From Spirochaetaceae bacterium (GTDB lineage: Bacteria; Spirochaetota; Spirochaetia; SZUA-6; Bin103), in the NCBI GenBank assembly GCA_028818385.1, contig JAPPNY010000243.1, forward strand, positions 1 to 57,553: a stretch of 57,553 nt of DNA, given 5' to 3'. Position 1 is the stretch's first letter. Each line of letters opens with the position of its first letter. Positions 33,692 through 42,058 of the stretch are shown piece after piece. The position numbers and the translations under genes are program-made. The notes below the pieces were generated by a model, which was given only the letters and a program-made list of their open reading frames with translations, did no database searches and was not told the DNA's origin.

Positions 33692-35451
33692 TGGCGCTGG
33701 ATCGGGAGCCGATCATCGGCATCGACCTGGGCACCACCAACTCGGAGGTGGCGATCATCGACGGCGGAACGCCGCGCATCGTCGGCAGCGGGGACGATGC
33801 GATCCTGCCCTCGTGCGTGGGGCTGGACGAGTCGGGCGGCGTGATCGTGGGTCGCGAAGCGCGCAACCAGCAGGCGGTCGCCCCGGAGCGCACCGTGCTG
33901 TCCATCAAGCGCCTGATGGGCTCCGACACGCGCGTGCGGATGGGGCCGGAAGCGTACCGTCCCCAGGAGATCTCCGCGTTCATCCTGAGAGCACTCAGGG
34001 AGCGGGCGGCCGGCGCCCTGGGCCGGCCGGTCGGCAAGGCGGTAATCACGGTACCGGCGTACTTCACGGACGCTCAGCGGCAGGCCACGCGCGAGGCGGG
34101 ACAGATCGCCGGTTTGGAGGTCGTGCGGATCATCAACGAACCCACCGCTGCCGCCCTGGCCTACCATGCCGGCGACGAAGGGCAGCGCAGGATCCTGGTC
34201 TACGACCTTGGCGGCGGCACGTTCGACGTCTCGGTGGTAAAGATCGAGAGCGGGGTCGTCGAGGTGCTCGCTACCAGCGGTGACAACCACCTGGGCGGCG
34301 ACGACTTCGACGCGATCGTCCTGGATCGCCTGAACGATCATCTCGAAGGCGAGATGGGGCTTGGCGACGCCCGCGAGGACCGCCTGCTGCAGGCACGCCT
34401 GCGGCGGACGGCGGAGCGGGCCAAGGTCGAGCTGTCCCGCCAGCCGTACGCCCTCGTCGAAGAAGACCACGTGGCCACCGTGCGCGGCGCGGCGAAGCAC
34501 CTCTCCTGGGAGTTGAGCCGCGCCGACTTCGAGGGCGCGATCGAGGAGTTGCTGGGCCGGACCATGCAGGCGGTGACCACCGCGCTCGACGACGCGGCGG
34601 TCCGCCCGAGCGATCTCGATCGCGTGCTGCTGGTCGGCGGATCGACGCGCATTCCACGCATCGCGCAACTCCTGGCCGAGCGCCTGGGACAGGAGCCGCA
34701 TGGCGAAGTGGATCCGGACCTGTGCGTGGCGCTCGGGGCCGGCATCCAGGCCGGTATCGAAATGGGACACGACATGCCGGCCGTGCTGGTCGACATCACC
34801 CCGTACACGTTCGGCACCCGTGTCCTTGGGGAACTGCACGGGCGTCCGTACCCGGATCAGTTCGTGCCCCTGATCCGGCGCAACTCGAAGCTCCCGGCCA
34901 CGCACACCGAGACGTTCTACACCGTGTTCGACGACCAGGAGAGGGTGGAGATCAAGGTATTTCAGGGCGAGGATCCCGACGCCTTGAAGAACGTCGAGAT
35001 CGGCACCTTCATGATCGAGGGTCTGAATCAGCAGCAGGGGGCGAGGGAGCGAGGCATCCTGTTCACGTACCACCTGGACCTCGACGGCATGCTCAACGTC
35101 CATGCCGTGGAACGGGCTACCGGCCGGGAGATCAGGGGCGTGATCGAACGGGCCATGGGCGGATCCACCGAGGAGGCGCTCAGCGCCTCGAAAGAGCGGG
35201 TCGCCGCCCGCTGGGGCGCAGAGGAAGAGGACGCCGAGGCGCCCGAGCAGACCGACGACCTGCAGGCGCCGCCGGAGATCCGCGAGACCCTGGAACGGGC
35301 CGAATCCGTCCTCGAAACCGCCCCGGAAGAAGATCGGGACGAGATCGCCGACCTGATGAAAGACCTGCGCGATGCCGTGACGGCCGGGGATACGGAGTGG
35401 GCGGCCAAGGCCAGGCAGGAGCTGGACGAGATCCTGTTCTACCTGGAGTAG
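33691..35451 (+). CDS. Hsp70-family chaperone (DnaK paralogue)
   Basis: The 586-aa Hsp70 has the three family signatures: [15 protein letters not shown] (about 8-22), [14 protein letters not shown] (about 171-184), and [17 protein letters not shown] (about 312-328). The substrate-binding beta domain begins near 375 ([14 protein letters not shown]) and has the usual [15 protein letters not shown]. The helical lid is shorter than in DnaK (about 640 aa) and ends in FYLE with no disordered tail. Upstream TGATG coupling to GrpE and the non-standard J protein suggests a dedicated Hsp70 machine rather than the housekeeping dnaK operon. Confidence 0.92.
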   Translation: MALDREPIIGIDLGTTNSEVAIIDGGTPRIVGSGDDAILPSCVGLDESGGVIVGREARNQQAVAPERTVLSIKRLMGSDTRVRMGPEAYRPQEISAFILRALRERAAGALGRPVGKAVITVPAYFTDAQRQATREAGQIAGLEVVRIINEPTAAALAYHAGDEGQRRILVYDLGGGTFDVSVVKIESGVVEVLATSGDNHLGGDDFDAIVLDRLNDHLEGEMGLGDAREDRLLQARLRRTAERAKVELSRQPYALVEEDHVATVRGAAKHLSWELSRADFEGAIEELLGRTMQAVTTALDDAAVRPSDLDRVLLVGGSTRIPRIAQLLAERLGQEPHGEVDPDLCVALGAGIQAGIEMGHDMPAVLVDITPYTFGTRVLGELHGRPYPDQFVPLIRRNSKLPATHTETFYTVFDDQERVEIKVFQGEDPDALKNVEIGTFMIEGLNQQQGARERGILFTYHLDLDGMLNVHAVERATGREIRGVIERAMGGSTEEALSASKERVAARWGAEEEDAEAPEQTDDLQAPPEIRETLERAESVLETAPEEDRDEIADLMKDLRDAVTAGDTEWAAKARQELDEILFYLE

Positions 35452-35456
35452 CGGAA

Positions 35457-35795
35457 GTGCAGCACTGCCCGACCTGCGGCGCCCGCTACCGCGGAGGATC
35501 GCGATGCCATCGCTGCCAGACCGACCTGCATCAGGTGCTGCTGATCGAACAGGCCGCCGCCGCCTTGCGGTGGCAGGCGCGCCAAGCGCTCCGGGACGGC
35601 CGCGGCGTTCAGGCCCGCGACGACGCCGAGCGCGCCTGCGCCCTGCACCGCTGCTCCGATTCCCTGGCCGTACGCGCCGTCGTCGCGTTGCGCGAGCGGG
35701 ACTATCCGCTGGCGCTCCGGCTCTGGTTGGAATACGAGGGCAGCAGAGCGAATGACGGCGATCGTCGTATGGTCAGGCCCGAGGCGGCTCGATGA
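35457..35795 (+). CDS. Zinc-ribbon protein of the chaperone operon
   Basis: The 112-aa protein starts at GTG 35457, 5 bp after the Hsp70 stop. An N-terminal zinc ribbon (CPTC...CHRC; C4, C7, C17, C20) is followed by helical TPR-like sequence (AAAALRWQARQALRDGRGVQ). The C-terminus is overlapped by the creatininase-family gene (ATGA). Function unknown. Its place behind Hsp70 suggests a client-binding or regulatory accessory that supplies the zinc-finger element missing from the J protein (inference). Confidence 0.75.
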   Translation: MQHCPTCGARYRGGSRCHRCQTDLHQVLLIEQAAAALRWQARQALRDGRGVQARDDAERACALHRCSDSLAVRAVVALRERDYPLALRLWLEYEGSRANDGDRRMVRPEAAR

Positions 35796-36724
35796 GCAGA
35801 CCGTTGGGAGTACCTGAAGTGCGCTGGGAACGCATGTTCCCGGACGAGCTGGAGGCTGCGTTCGAGCGCTGCCCGGTCCTCTACTTGCCCTACGGGCTGT
35901 GCGAGCCGCACGGTCCGCAGAGCGCCCTGGGCTGCGACGGCCTGCGCGCGCACGCGATCTGCCGCAGGGCCGCGACCGCCCACGGCGGCGTGGTCGCCCC
36001 GCCGCACTACTGGCACATCCACGAGAGCGGCGGCTTCGGTATCTGGGCCAGCCGCAAGGTGGGCGAGATGGCGCGCCCGTGGCTGACGGCCGTGCCGCCG
36101 TGGCTGTTCTTCAAGACCCTCTGCTACCACGTGCGCGCGGCCGACCAGCTCGGCTTCCGGGCCGCCGTGCTCTACTCCGGCCACGGCGGCCCGCACGCGG
36201 AGGACGTTGCGCGGTTCGTCGAGCTGATCCAGCCGCGGGTCGGCGCGCGTCTGGCCTTCGTGGTCGAGGGCGCCGACCTGAAGGACCCGTCGAGCCCGTT
36301 CGCGTACGCCGAGTGGGCGGACCACGCCGGCAAGGGCGAGACCTCGCAGCTCTGGGCGGTCGAGCCGGACGCGGTCGACCTGTCGCGCCTGCCCGCGGCG
36401 GATGAGCCGGGCCCGCACTTCGCGATGGATCCCAGCGCCGCCGAGGCCGCCCGGCGCAGCGGCGAGGCGCTGCTCCGCCACAAGACCGCCTGGCTCGGCC
36501 GCGTGGGCGCCGGCCTGCTGGCCGAGTACGAGCGGCTCGCCCCGGAGGTAAGGCTCCTCACCTACGCCGAGGTCGAGTCGCTCTGGTCCGAGGTGGTCGC
36601 CCCCGAGTTTCCGACCTTCGCCTGCATGCAGGACGGCGACGGCACGGTCGCGCCCGACTCCCGCTGGCACGCCAACTGGCGCGTCCCGAAGGAGTCGAGG
36701 AGCGACTTCAGGGCGGGGAGGTAA
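35792..36724 (+). CDS. Creatininase-family amidohydrolase
   Basis: The 310-aa protein has the creatininase metal-binding pattern: YLPYGLCEPHGPQSALGCDG (E38, H40, D49), SGHGG (H131) and KGETSQL (E183). Family members hydrolyse cyclic or linear amides (creatinine, N-formyl groups, mycofactocin precursor). The specific substrate is not evident. It overlaps the zinc-ribbon gene by ATGA and may be co-transcribed with the chaperone genes, although no functional link is obvious. Confidence 0.87.
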   Translation: MSRPLGVPEVRWERMFPDELEAAFERCPVLYLPYGLCEPHGPQSALGCDGLRAHAICRRAATAHGGVVAPPHYWHIHESGGFGIWASRKVGEMARPWLTAVPPWLFFKTLCYHVRAADQLGFRAAVLYSGHGGPHAEDVARFVELIQPRVGARLAFVVEGADLKDPSSPFAYAEWADHAGKGETSQLWAVEPDAVDLSRLPAADEPGPHFAMDPSAAEAARRSGEALLRHKTAWLGRVGAGLLAEYERLAPEVRLLTYAEVESLWSEVVAPEFPTFACMQDGDGTVAPDSRWHANWRVPKESRSDFRAGR

Positions 36725-36733
36725 GCGGGCGGC

Positions 36734-37849
36734 TCAGAGGGCTGCCATCCGGGCCGGCTGCGGTGGCTCCGGATGAAATGCAGCCGAGCGGATGATGGCG
36801 AGGGTGGCTCCGCCGGCGGATGCTGCGACCGCGCCTTCGAGGATCCTCTGCAGACGCTCCGCGCCGATTTCGGCACGTGCGTTGACGACCACGTAGAGCC
36901 GGCGGTCGCTGAGCCGTTCGAGCTGACCCAGCTCACCGAGCAGCGCCTGCTCGGGTGCCTCGTCCCCGGCGGTGTGGCTGACCTTGACGTCGTACAGGTG
37001 ATCCCGGATCAGGAACTTCACGTGGCCGACGGCTTCCGCGTCGGCGCTGACTTCGGTGACAACGGCGCGCACCAGGCGGCCGGCGGCTGCTCGGGCGCCT
37101 CCCTCGGCTGCGTCCACTCGGACTTCCGCGTCGAGCCAGGCAAGCGCTTCCTCGCCGGCGCTGTAGCGTGCGTAGTCGATGCCCAGATCGCAGGCGCCGG
37201 CGGCTGCGGTGGCCGGATGTTCGGGATCGCAGAGCGCGTCGACCCATCCGGCCACGCCGGCGGGCGTGCGTCCGTCCTGGCAGAGCAGCGTCTGTCCGGG
37301 GCCGGGGATGCCGGATCCGTTGCCGGAAGTGGCCAGCGAGGGCGGATCGGTCACCAGATCCCACTTGCTCGCCACCAGCAACGGTGCCTCGCGGAGCTGT
37401 TCCAGGAACAGATACGCGATGTCGCCCGACCACGGTAGCGGCTCGCCCGACTGGAGGCGAATCAGCACCCGGGCGTCCACCATCGCTGTGAACGACACCC
37501 GATCGACCGGTCCGGACGCCGACCCGAGCAGCGGCCGGACTACGGTGGCGACCAAGTCGGCGCATGAGCCCACGGCTTCGGCGAACACGTGCTGCGCGCC
37601 GTCGCGGCGCGCGTAGGCAAGCAGCTCGACCAGTTGATCGTATCGACAGCAGAAGCAGCCACCCGTCACCTCGCGGGTCGGATGCGAGCCGCGCAGGAAC
37701 GCCGTGTCGATCAGCAGCGTGCCCTGGTCGTTGGTGATCACCGACGCCGCCTCGCCACGCTGCCGCAGCAGCTCGCAGGCACTGCGGATGGCCGTGGTCT
37801 TGCCGCTGCCCAGGAACCCGCCGACCAGATGGACCTTCACGGCCGCCAT
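36734..37849 (-). CDS. CobW/P47K family G3E GTPase (second copy)
   Basis: The 371-aa protein starts MAAVKVHLVGGFLGSGKTTA (P-loop GGFLGSGKT at 10-18), with the switch region ITNDQG, the metal motif GGCFCC (C65, C67, C68), an EAVGS Walker B-like turn, and a SKWD motif in place of the usual NKxD. It has a longer C-terminal region than the first CobW protein (305 aa) and is only distantly alike. ATG 37849 is used because similarity begins there, although a TTG 14 codons upstream keeps the frame open. It is convergent with the creatininase gene (gap 9 bp). Confidence 0.87.
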   Translation of the reverse strand: MAAVKVHLVGGFLGSGKTTAIRSACELLRQRGEAASVITNDQGTLLIDTAFLRGSHPTREVTGGCFCCRYDQLVELLAYARRDGAQHVFAEAVGSCADLVATVVRPLLGSASGPVDRVSFTAMVDARVLIRLQSGEPLPWSGDIAYLFLEQLREAPLLVASKWDLVTDPPSLATSGNGSGIPGPGQTLLCQDGRTPAGVAGWVDALCDPEHPATAAAGACDLGIDYARYSAGEEALAWLDAEVRVDAAEGGARAAAGRLVRAVVTEVSADAEAVGHVKFLIRDHLYDVKVSHTAGDEAPEQALLGELGQLERLSDRRLYVVVNARAEIGAERLQRILEGAVAASAGGATLAIIRSAAFHPEPPQPARMAAL

Positions 37850-37974
37850 GGTATCAACACCCGGAAACCTGTCGATGGAGAGGTCGACCAACCGGAGGGC
37901 CCCTCAAGACGGAGCCGCGGGCATCCCCGACTGTTGCGACGCTACCGCGAAGGACAACTGCCCTGAGATCCCAC

Positions 37975-38006
37975 TTGACAAGGCGATCATGCTTGATGTA
38001 TCAAGC
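37975..38006 (+). promoter_or_regulatory. Promoter with perfect palindromic operator for the Argonaute operon
   Basis: TTGACA (37975-37980) is a consensus -35 box. About 17 bases on, a -10-like GTATCA (37998-38003) lies inside the perfect dyad GCTTGAT-GT-ATCAAGC (37991-38006). The first gene starts at 38011 and encodes an XRE repressor-like protein, so autorepression through this site is likely. Confidence 0.7.
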
Positions 38007-38010
38007 GTCC

Positions 38011-38367
38011 ATGGCCACACGAATGGACAGGTTGGGACAGATGCTGGCCGATGGCCGCAGAGGGGTGAAGCTAACCCTACGGGCAGTCGAGGACACAGTC
38101 GGCATCTCAAACGCCTATCTCAGTCAACTTGAGAACGGCAAAGTCCGGTCACCCTCACCGGTGGTTCTGCACAAGTTGAGCGAACTATACCGGCTGCCAT
38201 ACGCGACCGTGATGCTGGAGGCTGGCTATCCGGTTCCAAAGAACGTGAGGCCAAGCTCCCAAGGGAGCCGGCTCGCGGCACGAGTCGGGAAAGTGACTGA
38301 AGACGAGGAAGACGCGCTCGTCGAGTACCTGATGTTCCTGCGATCTAGGCCAAAGCGGGGGGAGTGA
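38011..38367 (+). CDS. XRE-family helix-turn-helix regulator of the Argonaute operon
   Basis: The 118-aa protein starts at ATG 38011 (MATRMDRLGQMLADGRRG). Its XRE domain (LTLRAVEDTVGISNAYLSQL, then ENGKVRSPSPVVLHKLSELY) is followed by a short C-terminal helical segment (EDEEDALVEYLMFLRSR). The palindromic promoter lies immediately upstream. The next gene starts 3 bp after its stop with GGGGGGAG as ribosome-binding site, so it is the first gene of the low-GC operon. It most likely senses or limits expression of the nuclease/Argonaute genes. Confidence 0.87.
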   Translation: MATRMDRLGQMLADGRRGVKLTLRAVEDTVGISNAYLSQLENGKVRSPSPVVLHKLSELYRLPYATVMLEAGYPVPKNVRPSSQGSRLAARVGKVTEDEEDALVEYLMFLRSRPKRGE

Positions 38368-38370
38368 GTC

Positions 38371-39315
38371 ATGGTCTGGTCCGTCTCCACGGCGAGGATG
38401 TTTGAGCGCTGCCAGCGTCAGTGGTTCTATGCGACCAAGATTGCGAGTGCGCGTGCAAGAGACCACGTTCGTCAGCGAGCCTACCGACTGAGCAAGCTGC
38501 AGAGCGTAAGTGGGTGGAGGGGAAGTGTGGTAGATCAAGTGTTGAGCAACGACGTGATACCGGCCATCGGTCGCGGGGTCTCAGTCTCGAAGGACGTGGC
38601 AATCAGTTCCGCGATGAGAACGTTCGACCGACAGCTCGACATCGCTCGTCAGCATCGTATTATGGATGCGGATGTAAGGCCGAGTAGTCGCCGAGGTGAG
38701 CTGATAGCGCTCCACTGCCTTGAATACCAAGGCGAGGTCGACGAAGACGAGATCGGGCGAGCCAGGGACGAGGTCGCGAGCGCGATCGAGGCGTTCTTCG
38801 AGATGGACGACCTGATTGCACGATTGCGGAGAGCCGACCGCTTGATTTCCCAACGTCTCATTTCCTTCGAGCACTCGAAAGTCACGGTACGGGCCGTGCC
38901 CGATGTGATCGCGTTTTTCAGAACGGACCCGCCGGCGATAATCGACTGGAAAGTCCATGCCTTCGGCTGGCGGGACGCTTGGTTACAACTCGCCGTGTAC
39001 GCGTGCGCTCTTGAGCGCTGCAATCCGCACAAAGACTTTCCGGTAACGTCGCACACGTTCGACGCCACCGATGTCGACTTACTGGAAGTGCAATTGCTTA
39101 GTCGCACGGTCAGAAGCCACCAGCTTGAGGACGAGCACTTCTCGCGGGCAGAAGCGTACATAGCACAGAGTGCGGAAGCCATGAACCTCGCGGCAGGTGC
39201 GTTCCATAGCGCGGCGACGAGCCTGGATCCTTTTCAGTATCCGGTTGCCTATTATCCCGAAACATGTCAACGCTGTGTTTACCGATCGTTATGCTGGGAG
39301 GAAGGCGAGCAGTAA
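38371..39315 (+). CDS. Cas4/AddB-like Fe-S PD-(D/E)XK nuclease
   Basis: The 314-aa protein starts MVWSVSTARMFERCQRQWFY. The first Cys (C14) and C-terminal C299, C302 and C308 (CQRCVYRSLC) give the four-cysteine Fe-S cluster layout of Cas4 and AddB nucleases. The PD-(D/E)XK core is visible as VPDVIAF (D178), IIDWK (D192, K194) and the RecB-type QLAVYA helix (Q206, Y210). It should cut or trim DNA ends. The stop overlaps the Argonaute start (TAATG), so both are made together. Base composition is markedly lower in GC than the flanks. It is not part of a CRISPR locus, since no cas1/cas2 or array is present. Confidence 0.88.
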   Translation: MVWSVSTARMFERCQRQWFYATKIASARARDHVRQRAYRLSKLQSVSGWRGSVVDQVLSNDVIPAIGRGVSVSKDVAISSAMRTFDRQLDIARQHRIMDADVRPSSRRGELIALHCLEYQGEVDEDEIGRARDEVASAIEAFFEMDDLIARLRRADRLISQRLISFEHSKVTVRAVPDVIAFFRTDPPAIIDWKVHAFGWRDAWLQLAVYACALERCNPHKDFPVTSHTFDATDVDLLEVQLLSRTVRSHQLEDEHFSRAEAYIAQSAEAMNLAAGAFHSAATSLDPFQYPVAYYPETCQRCVYRSLCWEEGEQ

Positions 39316-41696
39316 TGGATATCCAAACGAATATATACCCCGTGCTGAACATCAGTGACCTAGGCTTTCGCTACGATACATACCGGATTCGGAACCTAAG
39401 GCGCGACCAGGACGAGTATTTTCAGAACAAAGAAGGCTTGGTTCGGATCCTGAGCTTCAAGTTGGGCGCGCCCGTGCAGGTCGTAGAATACGCAGGTGAG
39501 CCATCCTTGATCGTCCCGAGTGACACCTTGGACGTTCCTGAAAAGGTGTCTTTGGTGCGTACGGCTGTATACCTCGAGCCCACAGCTCGGAATACAGAGA
39601 TCGACTTCTCGCTTCGTACTTCGGAGAACAACGCGATCTGCCTGAGGATCGTACAGTTCATCCTTCAGTCACCACTCTGGAACAACGTCCGTCTGTGGCA
39701 GCCGTCTGCAGGGGGGCCGTTCTTCGAAAAGAAAGTCGCGGAAGACGAGAAGGGCATTGGCCGGTATTCCGGCTTTTCCGTGCGAGCCGTTGTTGGGCCA
39801 TCGGGCCGCATAGGACTGTGCGTAGACGTTCGAAGCAAGTTCCTCCGAACTGAATCCGTTCCGGTGCGACTAGATCGGTTGAGGTTCCGGGAGTTCGACG
39901 GTAAGCACTGCGTATACCGTTACGGGCATCGATGGTACGAGATTCGCGTAGACGGCCTGTCAGATCTGACCGTTAGCGAAGAAGAGATAAACCGGGGAGC
40001 AAAGACAATATCGCTACTTGATTACATAACCGATCAGTGCCGGAAGCCGCTGCCGGCGGACTTGGCCGCGTTGCCTCATGACGCATCGGTCCTGCGGTAC
40101 AGGAACAACCGCGGTGAGGATCGGGGCGCGGCCGCAGGTTTGTGCTACCCAGTCTGTGACAACCAGCAGGAAGTGGCGCGCCGGCTTCATTCACGTGCAA
40201 TTGTTGCTCCTGACTCTCGACATGCGATGATAAACTCAGCCGTGCAGCGTTACCTCAAGAGTCTACGGTTCAAAGATGTGGTGCTCCGGGTTGGTGACCG
40301 GGCGGAGCGAGTTCCCCGGCAGAACTTCCTGGTTCCTGATATGGAGTTTGGTAAGGGCTGCAAACTGAGCGTGCGGGGGACTGATGGTACCAATCACGTG
40401 AAGCTTGACAACCTTGGAAGCAGACGCATAGGTCTTTTGCGACGTGACGATGTGGGATTCTTCGTTAAGGAGCCGTTTAGGAAACAATACTTGGTTTTGC
40501 CGGAGTCCGTGTTTGAGAGCTGGGGCTCGCGGTACATTCGTGATCTAACGCAGGCGGTTGACGAGCTCTATCCGGAGGGACGTGGATACAGACCAGAGAT
40601 CGTCACCTACCGGGATCGCGGCCCGCGGACTTACCGCGACCAAGGAGCGGCGATCATTGATTCGCTAAACGATCATCTCCTGGATTCGGCTTACGCATTG
40701 GTGATGGTGCACCGGACCAACGATCAACGGTTGAGAGATCATGATGCCCTAGCTGCGATGGTAATTCGGGAGTTGCGGGAGCGCGACATTTACAGCGCAG
40801 TAAGCCACTCGGAGATGGGAAGGCGTTGCTACATCACAGCATCCGATGAGAAAGGGGAGCTGTGTTACAGAATTGCCCCGCGGGAGAGGAGCAGGTTTCT
40901 TGGTTATTTGCGCAATGTCGCTCTCAACAAGATTCTGCTCACGAATGGTTTTTGGCCGTTCGTACTGGCATCTAAAACGCACGCGGATGTCACCATCGGC
41001 ATTGACGTCAAGAATCAGACCGCAGGCTTCACCGTTGTTGGTAGTGGCGGCGCATTCGTGCGAACCGTCTGTAGCGTGTCCCGGCAGAAGGAGAAGCTAC
41101 TCAAAGCTCAAGTCACATCGCATCTTATGGATCTGCTGCGTGACGAACATGTGCGGATGGGGGCGCCGTTGCGCGCGGTTGTGATTCATCGGGACGGAAG
41201 GTGCTGGCAACCGGAGATTGATGGTGCATCTGCCGCGATATCATCCCTCAAGAGAGATGGGATCGTCGCAAGCGACGGGACTCTGACAATTCTCGAGATT
41301 GCAAAGTCCGCGCCTGTTCGACTGCGTCTGTTTGACTTTCGAAGGGGTCATCGTGGGCGAACGGATGTCGGTAACCCGGAGGTGGGAACGTACACAGTCA
41401 TCAACGGCATAGACGGGTTCTTGTGTTCCACCGGCCGCGCGTTCCCTCGTAGGGGAAGTGTGCAACCGCTGCATGTCCGGTGTGTGACGGAAGGTTTGCC
41501 TTTCAAGGAAGCTCTTGAGGATGTTTACGCTTTGACAACGTTGGCATGGACACGTCCGGAAGACTGTTCGAGGTATCCCATTACGCTGAAGCTGACGGAT
41601 CGATGGCTCGGCGAGGAGGCTAGCGAGTTCGACGAGGATTCTCTCAGGTACGTCGAGGAAGACGTACAAGAACCGGAAAGGAGAGCAAGCGCATGA
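39315..41696 (+). CDS. Long prokaryotic Argonaute with apparently complete DEDD site
   Basis: The 793-aa protein shows the Argonaute layout. There are N/L1-like segments (residues 1-150) and a PAZ-like region (about 150-290). A MID domain (about 430-550) ends in LRNVALNKILLTNGFWPFVL. The PIWI domain follows (about 555-765). PIWI landmarks are VTIGIDVKN (D564), SRQKEKL (E593, candidate finger glutamate), VVIHRDGR (D627), LEIAKSAPVRL, NPEVGTYTV, GFLCSTGRAF, DVYALTTLAW, and YPITLKLTDRW (D762). These give a plausible DEDD tetrad, so it is predicted to be a guide-directed nuclease. ATG 39315 has GGGAGG upstream; the open frame before it is a shadow of the nuclease gene. It overlaps both neighbours by 1-4 bp. 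A 25-residue acidic tail follows PIWI. Classification from motifs only. Confidence 0.85.
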   Translation: MDIQTNIYPVLNISDLGFRYDTYRIRNLRRDQDEYFQNKEGLVRILSFKLGAPVQVVEYAGEPSLIVPSDTLDVPEKVSLVRTAVYLEPTARNTEIDFSLRTSENNAICLRIVQFILQSPLWNNVRLWQPSAGGPFFEKKVAEDEKGIGRYSGFSVRAVVGPSGRIGLCVDVRSKFLRTESVPVRLDRLRFREFDGKHCVYRYGHRWYEIRVDGLSDLTVSEEEINRGAKTISLLDYITDQCRKPLPADLAALPHDASVLRYRNNRGEDRGAAAGLCYPVCDNQQEVARRLHSRAIVAPDSRHAMINSAVQRYLKSLRFKDVVLRVGDRAERVPRQNFLVPDMEFGKGCKLSVRGTDGTNHVKLDNLGSRRIGLLRRDDVGFFVKEPFRKQYLVLPESVFESWGSRYIRDLTQAVDELYPEGRGYRPEIVTYRDRGPRTYRDQGAAIIDSLNDHLLDSAYALVMVHRTNDQRLRDHDALAAMVIRELRERDIYSAVSHSEMGRRCYITASDEKGELCYRIAPRERSRFLGYLRNVALNKILLTNGFWPFVLASKTHADVTIGIDVKNQTAGFTVVGSGGAFVRTVCSVSRQKEKLLKAQVTSHLMDLLRDEHVRMGAPLRAVVIHRDGRCWQPEIDGASAAISSLKRDGIVASDGTLTILEIAKSAPVRLRLFDFRRGHRGRTDVGNPEVGTYTVINGIDGFLCSTGRAFPRRGSVQPLHVRCVTEGLPFKEALEDVYALTTLAWTRPEDCSRYPITLKLTDRWLGEEASEFDEDSLRYVEEDVQEPERRASA

Positions 41697-42058
41697 GTGA
41701 CCCGGCGCTTTATACGAACCTTTACACCAGACTTCGCGATTGTGCAGAGTTGATTGATGATGTGATAGTGGATCTTGAAGCGCGATCGACGGCTGAACCA
41801 AGCCGAAGAACGGCCTTGAGTGGGCTATTGCGTGCGTTGGGTACAGCTCCACAATCGAATATCGATGCCACAATGGTGTGGAACGTGCTGCGGGAGCAGA
41901 GGGCGGTAATGAGGGCCGACTGGAAGGGTGTCGCGGACGCACTCGAGCGAGGCGACAATTCGGTTCGCGTGATTGAACGCCTGGAGCATCTCGCGCGTGT
42001 TCTCGAGGTTGAGCGCGCGGAGATACACTCGAGGATTCATGGGCCGAATGCTAGGTGA
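41693..42058 (+). CDS. Small helical protein of the Argonaute operon, function unknown
   Basis: The 121-aa protein starts at ATG 41693, overlapping the Argonaute stop (ATGA). It is predicted almost wholly alpha-helical, for example LYTRLRDCAELIDDVIVDLE and VIERLEHLARVLEVERAEIH, with no recognisable catalytic motif. Its end overlaps the start of the metallopeptidase gene by about 20 bp. The coupling and helical character suggest a structural partner or inhibitor of one of the neighbours, in the manner of a small antitoxin or adaptor. That is inference; I recognise no family. Confidence 0.75.
   Translation: MSDPALYTNLYTRLRDCAELIDDVIVDLEARSTAEPSRRTALSGLLRALGTAPQSNIDATMVWNVLREQRAVMRADWKGVADALERGDNSVRVIERLEHLARVLEVERAEIHSRIHGPNAR

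Noticed and set aside
39264..39314. Longer start for the Argonaute gene (ATG 39264)
   Set aside because: That segment overlaps the coding end of the nuclease gene in another frame. ATG 39315 has GGGAGG upstream and overlaps the nuclease stop.
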